Assembly (NCBI RefSeq): GCF_001439805.1
Contig: NZ_JYLK01000014.1
Span: 118,706 to 182,705 of the forward strand
From: Pseudomonas trivialis
GTDB taxonomy: Bacteria; Pseudomonadota; Gammaproteobacteria; Pseudomonadales; Pseudomonadaceae
Length of the DNA stretch: 64,000 nt
Reading direction: 5' to 3'
In this document: piece after piece, positions 49,985-57,908 of the stretch
Layout: each line of letters starts with the position of its first letter
Numbering within the stretch: the stretch's first letter is position 1
Notes under the pieces: model-generated
Told to the model about the DNA's origin: nothing
Seen by the model: only the letters and a program-made list of their open reading frames with translations
The model's database searches: none
Position numbers and translations under genes: made by a program

Positions 49985-51262
49985 TTAGCGCACCAGGTCC
50001 TGAAACCGGTAATAGGCGCCCACCAACGGCAGAAACCATGGGTTGCCGAAATGCCCCGGGATAGCGGGCCAATTAAAGTCCCGCCATGGGTTGAGGTCGG
50101 CACGACCATCGAGCACCTCGGCCATGATCGCGCCCATGTAGGTCGCCATATGCATGCCGTGGCCGCTGTACCCCATGGAGTAGAACAACCCGTCGTGCTC
50201 ACCGGCACGGGGCAGCCGGTCACGGGTCATGTCCACCATGCCTCCCCAGCAGTAATCAATGCGCGTACCGCTCAGCTCGGGGAAGATATCGAGCAACGCT
50301 TTTTGCAGGATGGCGCCGCTTTTCGCGTCGGAGGCAGGGTTGGACGTGGCAAAGCGCGCACGGCCACCGAACAGCAAACGGTTGTCCGGCGTGATGCGAA
50401 AGTAGTTCACGAAGTTTTTCGTATCGGTGTACATGCGCCGACTCGGCACCAGACGGTCGAGCAACTCGACGGACAAGGGCTCGGTGACAATGATAAAAGC
50501 CCCCACCGGCACGATGCGTCGGCGAAACCAGGAAAGCGGCCCAACGGCAGACGTGCCGGTCGCCAGCAAAACCTGTTTGGCACGCACCTCGCCGCGTGGC
50601 GTCTTCACCTGATGCACGGTGCCTGTCTGACGGGACAGGCCAAGCACCGGCGCCTGTTCGTAGATGCGCACGCCACGCCGGGCGGCGGCCTCGGCGAGCC
50701 CCTGGCCATAGCGGCCCACGTGCATGCCGGCACTCTTGCCGAAGAGCAGCCCACCAAAATAACGGCCTGTGCCGACTTCGCCGCTCAACTGCTCGCGCGT
50801 CAGCATGGAGGTGTCGGGGTCGCACTCCTGTGCCATGAGCGCCTGGGACCGGGCCAGCTTGTCGAAGTGCTCAGGCTTTGCCGCCAGCTTGAGCTTGCCG
50901 ACGCGCTTGAAACTGCAGTCAATGTTCTCTTCCGTGATCAGTGACTCCACTTTACTGACGCCAGCGTCAAAGGCGCGATACAGCAGGTTGGCGCGCTCGC
51001 GTCCGATAGCGGTCGATAGCGCGTGGTAGTCCTGCGCAAAGCCGTTATTGCACATCCCGCCATTGCGTCCGGACGCTGCGTTGCCGACCCGCCCGGCCTC
51101 GAACACCGCGACCCTTGCGCCCTTTTTGGCCAGCGCGATGGCCGCAGACAGGCCGGTAAACCCGGCGCCGACGATTGCCACGTCGACCTCACCACTGGGC
51201 GCGTCACGCTCACCCGCGGCAAAGCTGGGAGCGGTGTCCAGCCAATACGGCATCATCTTCAT
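49985..51262 (-). CDS. FAD-dependent amine/amino-acid oxidoreductase (DAO family)
   Basis: 425 aa from ATG 51262, which has GAGG 9 bases upstream (the frame opens at 51271, too close to that site). VAIVGAGFTGLSAAIALAKKGARVAVFE is the FAD dinucleotide-binding fold. GRNGGMCNNGF and the C-terminal GYSGHGMHMATYMG are typical of the PuuB/gamma-glutamylputrescine-oxidase branch. It oxidises a C-N bond releasing an aldehyde or keto acid. As part of the cluster with the PLP enzyme it may act on a lysine- or polyamine-derived amine. Confidence 0.9.
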   Translation of the reverse strand: MKMMPYWLDTAPSFAAGERDAPSGEVDVAIVGAGFTGLSAAIALAKKGARVAVFEAGRVGNAASGRNGGMCNNGFAQDYHALSTAIGRERANLLYRAFDAGVSKVESLITEENIDCSFKRVGKLKLAAKPEHFDKLARSQALMAQECDPDTSMLTREQLSGEVGTGRYFGGLLFGKSAGMHVGRYGQGLAEAAARRGVRIYEQAPVLGLSRQTGTVHQVKTPRGEVRAKQVLLATGTSAVGPLSWFRRRIVPVGAFIIVTEPLSVELLDRLVPSRRMYTDTKNFVNYFRITPDNRLLFGGRARFATSNPASDAKSGAILQKALLDIFPELSGTRIDYCWGGMVDMTRDRLPRAGEHDGLFYSMGYSGHGMHMATYMGAIMAEVLDGRADLNPWRDFNWPAIPGHFGNPWFLPLVGAYYRFQDLVR

Positions 51263-51331
51263 ACGCAACATCCATCCTCTGAGGGTAATTGAGCCATTGG
51301 CGCCATGCAGGCTTTGCGGCGGTTGACGGGG

Positions 51332-52207
51332 TCAGCCGATCGACTGGTTGGACAGGGCAAACAAACGCGCGTCCGTTTCAGCAGTGTTCGGTAGAGCTTG
51401 CGTGGTGCGCACCATGGGTGTGGCATGACCCACGCAGGGCAAGCCGTTTTCGCTCAGCCAGGGTGACAAGCCACTGTCTTGGGTCACGTCGAGGCGAATG
51501 AAACGGTCTCGATGAGCCTCGACGAATGCCGCGACAAGCGCTTTGGCGTCCGGCACCGCCTCTGGCCCACTAGCGATCACCGGACCGATTACCACGCCAC
51601 GGCCCCATTCGCGCGCGCAGGCATAAGCCGCCACGCCATCACCGTGATCGACGACGAGGAGGCTGCCGATGTCGAACAAGTGACTTAACAATGCGCTGCG
51701 ATCCCTGCCAGTGGCAGCCCTGTCCAGCTGTCGCACCGACTGCTCATCCTCGACCTGCATGAACCTGACATGCGCCCCATCAAGGGCGGCAAAATGAGAC
51801 GCCTGATCCAGCAACGCCTGATGCTGATAAATCTGCCCGTGGGCGATGAACCCCAGGCGCGTATACAGCGCCAGGCCCTCTTGAGTGGAATCGAGCAGCA
51901 GCGTTCGCTCGCCGGTGCGCCGCAACAAACCGTCCATCAGCGCGCGCCCGATGCCCTTGCCTTGCAGGGCTGATGACACAATGATCATGCCTGCCGTGGC
52001 GTGGCTTTCGCCTTGCGGCCACCACAGCGCAGTGCCGACCAGTTGGCCTTCTGCCTCCACCGCGAGACCGGCGCCGAGTTCAAAGGCAAAGCGCCAGTCA
52101 GCCTCACGGTACGGCCACGCCAAGGCGCGTGAGAGATCGACCGCCTGCGGTAGATGATCTGCGCGCAAGGGCATCAATCGGGGGGACGCAGCATGCCGGG
52201 TTGTCAT
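51332..52207 (-). CDS. Tandem GNAT-type acetyltransferase
   Basis: 291 aa from ATG 52207 (4 bases after the HAD gene ends). The first half is a GNAT fold with the acetyl-CoA motif (SSALQGKGIGRALMDGLLRR). The second half (from about 150) fits the YitH-like/Acetyltransf_18 domain (RDRSALLSHLF... VIGPVIA). An upstream extension of the frame to 52303 would overlap the HAD gene. Acceptor unknown; an amine intermediate of the cluster is a guess. Confidence 0.85.
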   Translation of the reverse strand: MTTRHAASPRLMPLRADHLPQAVDLSRALAWPYREADWRFAFELGAGLAVEAEGQLVGTALWWPQGESHATAGMIIVSSALQGKGIGRALMDGLLRRTGERTLLLDSTQEGLALYTRLGFIAHGQIYQHQALLDQASHFAALDGAHVRFMQVEDEQSVRQLDRAATGRDRSALLSHLFDIGSLLVVDHGDGVAAYACAREWGRGVVIGPVIASGPEAVPDAKALVAAFVEAHRDRFIRLDVTQDSGLSPWLSENGLPCVGHATPMVRTTQALPNTAETDARLFALSNQSIG

Positions 52208-52211
52208 GGGG

Positions 52212-52880
52212 CTAGAGTCCGACCAGGCCTGGCAGCCCGCCAATATCCGGGATCTGGTGGTAGCCAAAGGCAGCGTTCGCCGGCTGTTCATGCCCACGGG
52301 CAACGAACGCCTTGTGCTTGATTTTCATGTCGTGGGCCGACATCAGGTCGTAACGAAAACTTGAGGACACATGCAACACATCCTCCGGCCCGCAGCCCAG
52401 GTTATCGAGCATGAATTCGAACGCCGCCAGGCGCGGTTTATAGGCCTGCGCCTGCTGGGCGGTAAAGACTTTATGGAAGGGGGCGCCAAGCTTGTCGACG
52501 TTGTGCATGATCTGCTCGTCCATGGCGTTGGAAAAAATCACCAGGGGAATCTTGCCGGCAATTTTTGCCAGCCCTGCAGGTACGTCCGCGTGGGGACCCC
52601 AGGTTGGTACGGCGTCGTAGTACAGCTGGCCTTCTTCGCGATATTCAATGCCCCAGCGCTTGCACGTGTGCGCCAGGGCTGTCTTGAGAATCTCGTCATA
52701 GGGGCGCCAGTCGCCCATCACCTGGTCCAGTCGATGGGCTGCGAAGTCTTTGATGAACTGATCCATCCGCTCGGCCGGGACGCGATCGGCGAAAAACTCG
52801 CGCGTCAGGGCAGCGGTTTTGAAATTGGTCAACGTGCCGTAGCAGTCGAAAGTAATGTACTTGGGGCGAAGAAAGCTCAT
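52212..52880 (-). CDS. HAD-superfamily hydrolase, haloacid dehalogenase type II
   Basis: 222 aa from ATG 52880 (MSFLRPK). Nucleophile motif YITFDCYGTLTNF (Asp-x-x-Gly-Thr-Leu), then PLVIFSNAMD and, near the end, HVSSSFRYDLMSAHDMK. This matches type-II 2-haloacid dehalogenases. In catabolic clusters these often act as phosphatases or housecleaning enzymes. It is separated from the aminotransferase gene by 193 bases containing a stem-loop, so it probably starts a second transcript. Confidence 0.87.
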   Translation of the reverse strand: MSFLRPKYITFDCYGTLTNFKTAALTREFFADRVPAERMDQFIKDFAAHRLDQVMGDWRPYDEILKTALAHTCKRWGIEYREEGQLYYDAVPTWGPHADVPAGLAKIAGKIPLVIFSNAMDEQIMHNVDKLGAPFHKVFTAQQAQAYKPRLAAFEFMLDNLGCGPEDVLHVSSSFRYDLMSAHDMKIKHKAFVARGHEQPANAAFGYHQIPDIGGLPGLVGL

Positions 52881-53032
52881 GAGTGCAGTCCTGAGTGAGT
52901 AATGAGGTCGCAACGGGTCAAGCCTTTACTCGGGGCACACGGCGGTCTGTGATGGATCTATTGAAACACCCTGACGCCCTGTTAACCGATTGAAAGTAAC
53001 GTTTAACGGGTACAAAACACTGTTTGAAAGGC

Positions 53033-53059
53033 CTGCCCCGGCAGATTTTGCCGAGGCAG
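53033..53059 (-). terminator. Stem-loop after the aminotransferase gene
   Basis: 11-base stem (53033-53043 with 53049-53059, one G-U pair), 5-base loop, 14 bases after the stop. Followed on the minus strand by only a weak T-run (CCTTTC). Likely ends or attenuates the kinase/aminotransferase transcript before the HAD gene. Confidence 0.5.
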
Positions 53060-53073
53060 CCGGCGTGTGTTTT

Positions 53074-54429
53074 TCACAACGCAGCGAACGCGCTCTCCAG
53101 GGCGTCAAGCAGCCGGCCCACCTCCCGCTCAGTCCAGATCAAGGGGGGGCGAATTTTCAGGATGCTTGCGTCAGGTCCCGTGGCGGAAATGAGCACGCGC
53201 TTTTCACGTAAATGGTTGACCAGCCGAAGCGCGGTTTTCATGTCCGGGGTTTTACTGCCCCTGTCTGTGACCAACTCGACGGCGAAGTACATGCCCGTGC
53301 CGCGCACATCGCCAATCTGCTCATACCGCGCGGCCAGATCTCTGAGACCTGCCAGGATCAGTCCGCCGATGCGCTTGGCGTTAAGCATGAGCTGCTCTTG
53401 CTGGATGACGTCGAGGGTGGCCTGGGCGGCGGCAATGGCCACGCTGTTGCCGCCAAAGGTGTTGAAATACCGCATGTCACGGCCAAAGCTTTCGACCACG
53501 TGCGGGCGCACCATCAGCCCGGCAACGGGGTAGCCGTTACCCATGGGTTTGCCCATGGTGATGATGTCCGCAGCCACGCCGTGGCGCTGGTGGCCCCAAA
53601 AATGCGTGCCGCTGCGACCAAATCCCGACTGCACCTCATCGGCAATAAACAGGCCGCCGGCCTTGCGCACTACCTCGGCAATCGGCCCGAACACGTCCAC
53701 CGGGTCACAGAACAGGCCATCGGACGAAAACAGGCAGTCGGCAATGAAGGCAGCGACCCCGCCGCCATGGCGCTGAATATCCTGGATCTGGGCAGAGACC
53801 TGATCGGCCATATAGCGCCCCAATGCTTCACGCGGGATACGGTAGGAATCCGGCGCGGGCACGCGGCGTACATAGGGATCGAGTTTGGCATTGGCCCCCA
53901 GCGAGGGCGAAAAAGCCGCCACCGTTGCCGAGTTGCCGTGGTAGGCCTCAGAGGTGACGATGACGCCGGTATTGCCGGTGTGATGGCGTGCAATACGGAT
54001 TGCCAGATCGTTGGCTTCCGAACCGCTGCAGGTAAACATCATCTGGCCGTCGGCCGCCATCTCGCCGTCCGCGGTAGCGCGCAGTTGCTCGGCATAATCA
54101 AGAATCCCTTCCTGCATGTACCGGGTGTGGCTGCACAAGGTGTTCATTTGCCGGGTGATTGCGGCGACAACGCGCGGATGGCAATGCCCTGCCGACACCA
54201 CATTATTGTAGGCGTCCAGGTACTCGTTACCGTCCTTGTCGTAGAGGTAGGCACCCTTGGCGCGGACCACGCCTACCGGCTCGTTATAGAACAACCGATA
54301 GCCAGGCCCCAGCAGGTTGGTGCGCCGCTGGATATGCTCACGCGCCGCAGCGTCCAGGTGCTCGGTATGGGCCGGGTTGAAGCCGTTGGGCATATCACCG
54401 CGGACAGCCTCGATGTTTGAATTACTCAT
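53074..54429 (-). CDS. Class-III PLP enzyme (aminotransferase fold; AGXT2L/phospho-lyase-like)
   Basis: 451 aa from ATG 54429 (GTGAGGA ribosome site; the frame's GTG at 54441 is part of that site). Class-III features: YLDAYNNVVSAGHCHP, CSGSEANDLAIRIAR, FIADEVQSGFGR (PLP Asp) and ITMGKPMGNGYP (Schiff-base Lys, about residue 286). The sequence resembles AGXT2L enzymes. In animals AGXT2L2 is 5-phosphohydroxylysine phospho-lyase and AGXT2L1 is phosphoethanolamine phospho-lyase. The kinase gene ending 21 bases upstream completes such a pathway: phosphorylate, then eliminate phosphate and ammonia to an aldehyde. A plain aminotransferase role remains possible. Confidence 0.88.
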   Translation of the reverse strand: MSNSNIEAVRGDMPNGFNPAHTEHLDAAAREHIQRRTNLLGPGYRLFYNEPVGVVRAKGAYLYDKDGNEYLDAYNNVVSAGHCHPRVVAAITRQMNTLCSHTRYMQEGILDYAEQLRATADGEMAADGQMMFTCSGSEANDLAIRIARHHTGNTGVIVTSEAYHGNSATVAAFSPSLGANAKLDPYVRRVPAPDSYRIPREALGRYMADQVSAQIQDIQRHGGGVAAFIADCLFSSDGLFCDPVDVFGPIAEVVRKAGGLFIADEVQSGFGRSGTHFWGHQRHGVAADIITMGKPMGNGYPVAGLMVRPHVVESFGRDMRYFNTFGGNSVAIAAAQATLDVIQQEQLMLNAKRIGGLILAGLRDLAARYEQIGDVRGTGMYFAVELVTDRGSKTPDMKTALRLVNHLREKRVLISATGPDASILKIRPPLIWTEREVGRLLDALESAFAAL

Positions 54430-54450
54430 TTGAATCCTCACAAGGATGAA

Positions 54451-55536
54451 TCAATCGGCGAAGGGCATCAGCAGCGCTGACATGTGTGACGGTGAACGGC
54501 GCAGTATCCAGTCCAGCTGAGCCAGGCCTGGGGCAGCATTCCTGAGGATGTAGGCACTGTTTTGCGGAAAAAGCTGCGACCTCCAGGTGGTGAGCAAGGC
54601 CCGGGTGACCAGGCGCGCCATGACCAGATGGGGGATCAGGGCGAGTTCTTCGGCGGTCAGATCGGCGACACGCAAATACCCCCTCAGCACCTCGTTTGCC
54701 GGGGCAAAGAGATCAACGTCGCTGCCTGCACCGGCCACGCCCAGCTGATTCATCATTGCGGTGGAAACATCAATGGCAATGGCGGTTTTGACGGTGTCAC
54801 CGAAGTCGATAATGCCGCTGACGAGCTTCGGGTTGTGCGGATCAATGACGATGTTTGAGGTATTGAAGTCGTTATGCAGCACTTGTTTGCGACAACCGCC
54901 AATCAAGCCCTCGATGTCCTGGAATCGATTGAGTGCCTTTTCCAGCAACTGCCGAAGCGCGCGCTCGGGCACGTAGCGCATCAGGGGTTCAAGCGTGCTC
55001 AGGTGCTGAACATCCCAGCACACTTTTCGAGACTCGCCCGGGTGGGAAAACCCGGCGGTGGCCAACCTGAGGCGCGCAAGCATTTCGCCCATGTGCTCAC
55101 GAATTTCCGCATTCGCGCTGGTTTTATCCAAGGGCATGCCTGGCAGAAAGCTCATCAGCCTCACGTGTCGGACATCGCCATTGGCCGCGGTGATGGGCGT
55201 CAGGTAATCACCCTCCAGCGACTGATAAACCCTGGGCACCGGTAGCTCAGGAGCCGTATGCCCAATATGGCGCATGACTTCGATTTGCAGCGACAGCTCA
55301 ACCGGCACTTCCCGGGGATTGGAGATTTTGAGAACGCAGGATTTTCCGTCAGCAGCGTCACAGCGAAATGTGTCGTCCTTTTCCGTCGAGAAGCGCGTCA
55401 GATCCGCTTTGATCCCGAACTGATCCAGCAGAATCAGTCCGGCCTCCTCTAACGAAATTGGGGCAAACGGTGCCGCCAGATCGCCCTGCAACGCCGTAAG
55501 GCCGACCGTATCCACAGCTTCGTGCATCTCTCGCAT
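54451..55536 (-). CDS. Aminoglycoside-phosphotransferase-fold kinase (hydroxylysine-kinase-like)
   Basis: 361 aa. The protein-kinase-like fold shows the catalytic loop VLHNDFNTSNIVID and the metal DFGD motif (GIIDFGDTVKTAIAIDV). The overall pattern resembles HYKK/AGPHD1, the hydroxylysine kinase that acts just before the phospho-lyase AGXT2L2. The ATG at 55536 has GGAG at 7 bases. First gene of the operon, facing the divergent GntR gene. Substrate could be 5-hydroxylysine or an amino alcohol such as ethanolamine or 1-amino-2-propanol. Confidence 0.88.
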   Translation of the reverse strand: MREMHEAVDTVGLTALQGDLAAPFAPISLEEAGLILLDQFGIKADLTRFSTEKDDTFRCDAADGKSCVLKISNPREVPVELSLQIEVMRHIGHTAPELPVPRVYQSLEGDYLTPITAANGDVRHVRLMSFLPGMPLDKTSANAEIREHMGEMLARLRLATAGFSHPGESRKVCWDVQHLSTLEPLMRYVPERALRQLLEKALNRFQDIEGLIGGCRKQVLHNDFNTSNIVIDPHNPKLVSGIIDFGDTVKTAIAIDVSTAMMNQLGVAGAGSDVDLFAPANEVLRGYLRVADLTAEELALIPHLVMARLVTRALLTTWRSQLFPQNSAYILRNAAPGLAQLDWILRRSPSHMSALLMPFAD

Positions 55537-55832
55537 TGCTGAACTCCAGGCCTTGGAAGACCGTGTAGAGCAGCCTTCGATGGAGCGATATTGTGCTACA
55601 ACTTTTTAATTTTAAAGAGGGTAAAACAGAGACGAGTTGAAAAAGCGCCTTAAAAAACACGCGATCTACGCATAACTATCTGTATTTAAATAAAAATAAT
55701 TAGATTAAAATTTTTTTGTTTTTTTATAGTTGTCGCACAATTTTTGGGAATACCCAGATCCTCACTGGTGCAATATCCCCAACACGTATTAGAATCGCCT
55801 TCAGCCGCGCCTCCACCTGGGTCTTGCACGAA
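55537..55832. promoter_or_regulatory. Divergent promoter region of the kinase operon and gntR
   Basis: 296 bases, strikingly AT-rich around 55680-55740. It carries two matched sites: TTGTGCTACAA at 55591-55601 and TTGTCGCACAA at 55730-55740, which are inverted copies of one another (13 of 14 bases over ATTGTGC-N-ACAACT). Each also fits TTGT-N3-ACAA, the FadR-subgroup operator pattern. They lie at the two gene-proximal ends, as for a regulator that controls both directions, perhaps by looping. Confidence 0.6.
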
Positions 55833-56510
55833 ATGAATTTTCTGACCACCAACATCCAAGCCCCCGCCGCCAACCTGTCGGCGGTAGAGGTGCTGGCTGC
55901 CAAGCTCAAAGCCAGAATCCTGAACGGTGATTTCGAGCCCGGTGAATTTCTGCGCGACATCAAAATGGCGGAGGAATACGAAGTCGCCCGCAACACGTTC
56001 CGCAGCGCTGCGCAGCTGCTTGTTTCATTCGGCCTGCTGCTCAAAGTGCCGCATCGCGGCTTTTGCATACCCGAGTTCGGGCCGAACGAAATCGTGGATA
56101 TCGCCAGGTTGCGAGGGGTGCTGGAAACCGAAGCGGTGCGCATGATTATTCTGAGCGGCGTGATCCCTCCTGACGCACTGAGCGCCGTGGAAAAGTTGCG
56201 CCAGTTCCCCGCCGATGCACCCCGTTCAGAGGTTGTGGTTGCCGATGGTGACTTTCACCGGGCAATAATCCGCGCCAGCGGCAGCCCGCGATTACAACGC
56301 AGCTACGCCATGCTGGAGAGCGAGATCGAATTGCTGCTGGTGCTGCAACAACCCTGCTACGAAGACCCCAAGGCTATCGTCGCCGACCACGAGCACTTGA
56401 TAGAGTGCTTGCGTAGCCGGGATTTCGAAACGGCTCGGGCGGCGTTTGTCGAGCACTGGGAAGATTTGAGTACGAAGCTGTTACGCGCGAACTTCGAGAG
56501 TCGGCGGTGA
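55833..56510 (+). CDS. GntR-family regulator, FadR/FCD subgroup
   Basis: 225 aa from ATG 55833; the open frame to 55716 would reach into the AT-rich promoter. Winged helix at about 20-75 (GEFLRDIKMAEEYEVARNTFRSAAQLLVSFGLL) and a C-terminal all-helical FCD domain with the metal-binding pattern D-x-x-x-H (DGDFHRAII), ADHEHLIECL and H near the end (EHWEDL). Such proteins are metabolite-released repressors of catabolic genes. It likely controls the divergent kinase/PLP-enzyme operon through the two TTGT-N3-ACAA sites. Confidence 0.9.
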   Translation: MNFLTTNIQAPAANLSAVEVLAAKLKARILNGDFEPGEFLRDIKMAEEYEVARNTFRSAAQLLVSFGLLLKVPHRGFCIPEFGPNEIVDIARLRGVLETEAVRMIILSGVIPPDALSAVEKLRQFPADAPRSEVVVADGDFHRAIIRASGSPRLQRSYAMLESEIELLLVLQQPCYEDPKAIVADHEHLIECLRSRDFETARAAFVEHWEDLSTKLLRANFESRR

Positions 56511-56560
56511 GCGTAATCTTGTTCGCTGCCTGGCAAACGCTCTAAAGCACCCTGCCCCCT

Positions 56561-57883
56561 TCACGACCGAAGCGCCTCACCAATTTCTTCAATAGCAAAA
56601 CCAGCGTCATGACCGGCGCGAATCAATTGCGCGAACCGCAGCATCACTGAAGCACCGATGCCACGGGACAGCGCCAGGGTCATCAATTCCCGTACCGGCT
56701 CGTCCAGGGCGGCTTCGGCAGGAGGTGAACAGGCCTGCCCCGTGAGCCAGGCAAGAAGGGAAGAGACTCTAGCGCCTGAGGTATTTTCGTCGACACCCAG
56801 AACTTCGCCCAACACCATTCCCAGTGTGCCGGCAGGATGCTGCTCCGGGCGGCTCCATGCCTTGAGTTCAATCGACTCGCGTCGCACCTTTTCCAGGTTT
56901 CGCCGAATCTTGCCGGGAATGGTCGCGGCTGCTTTCCAGCGATTGTAGTACTCGCGATTAGCGAGGCTCGCGGCGTCTCGGACAACCTTCCAGACCACCG
57001 ACCAGAGCTGCGAAACACTGTAGGTTTCCAGTGCGCAGCGCAGGGTGCTTTTGATTTCCTCCAGCGCCTCTTCGGACAGTGGGTGGTTATAGAGTTCGCA
57101 TTGGGTAGCCAGGTAGTGCATGACATCAGCGACTGCGTAATCAAGCCACAGGTTGAAAAGCCCGTCAGCATCGGTGTAGACCCTATCCGACAGGCTGCGA
57201 ATAACGTCCTCCGCACGCCTTGACGCCGCATCCGGCGCCAAACGATAGACAACTTGATCCCTCACCATCCAAATTTCATCGCCTTCCCAATAGTAGGTAC
57301 CTGGGCTTGCTTTACCGGGGTCATCAAGCACGAGCCCTGCGTCGCGTAATTGCAGCATGAACTCATCGACATACCGAGGCGCCAGTCCTCGACAATCACT
57401 TGATCTGAAGCTGCCATTGGTCAGTCTCGGCGTAACGGCCCTGTCCAACGCCAGCAGGAGCAGCACCTGACTGTCCGGCACTGCTGAGTAGTCCACCGTT
57501 CGGGTTGACTGCCTGCGTGCGTACTCGGCCAACTGCCGTTCAAGTTCTGCGGCTTTTGCCTTTTTAGCGGCAAGCGCAATCGCGTCCTGGTCGTGCTGAC
57601 ACAGCGTACAAAGCCTGGTGGAACGCTGAGGGACCTTTTTAGCTTCGGAGCGACTCTTGATTTCGATCAGTTGTGCGCACTTGGGGCAGACCTGATTATC
57701 ATCGAACGCTTTGCACCGTTGCCGTATGAAGCTTGCGAGCGTAACGCCTGGAGCCATTTCAATAACGTCTGCCAGAGCACTTACTTTTTCAAGGTACTGC
57801 CCTGACTCATCGGCCGCCCAGTAACGCTCGATCAACTCAATTTCCGTGGGATCTTCGGTCAATATTTGTAGCTTGATTGCCAT
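56561..57883 (-). CDS. Unknown protein with zinc-ribbon-like Cys pairs, 440 aa, after tssM
   Basis: No recognised family. An N-terminal part holds VCPKCAQL and, 25 residues on, RLCTLCQHD, a plausible zinc ribbon at about 65-97. A charged helical stretch (KKAKAAELERQLAEYARRQ) follows. Then come two helix-rich regions (about 135-260 and 270-440) with no membrane segment or signal. It starts 25 bases after tssM on the same strand, so it is probably transcribed with the T6SS genes. It might be an effector, adaptor, or an unrelated cytosolic protein. Confidence 0.75.
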   Translation of the reverse strand: MAIKLQILTEDPTEIELIERYWAADESGQYLEKVSALADVIEMAPGVTLASFIRQRCKAFDDNQVCPKCAQLIEIKSRSEAKKVPQRSTRLCTLCQHDQDAIALAAKKAKAAELERQLAEYARRQSTRTVDYSAVPDSQVLLLLALDRAVTPRLTNGSFRSSDCRGLAPRYVDEFMLQLRDAGLVLDDPGKASPGTYYWEGDEIWMVRDQVVYRLAPDAASRRAEDVIRSLSDRVYTDADGLFNLWLDYAVADVMHYLATQCELYNHPLSEEALEEIKSTLRCALETYSVSQLWSVVWKVVRDAASLANREYYNRWKAAATIPGKIRRNLEKVRRESIELKAWSRPEQHPAGTLGMVLGEVLGVDENTSGARVSSLLAWLTGQACSPPAEAALDEPVRELMTLALSRGIGASVMLRFAQLIRAGHDAGFAIEEIGEALRS

Positions 57884-57908
57884 GTACAGGTTCCTGTTTC
57901 ACTTGTGG

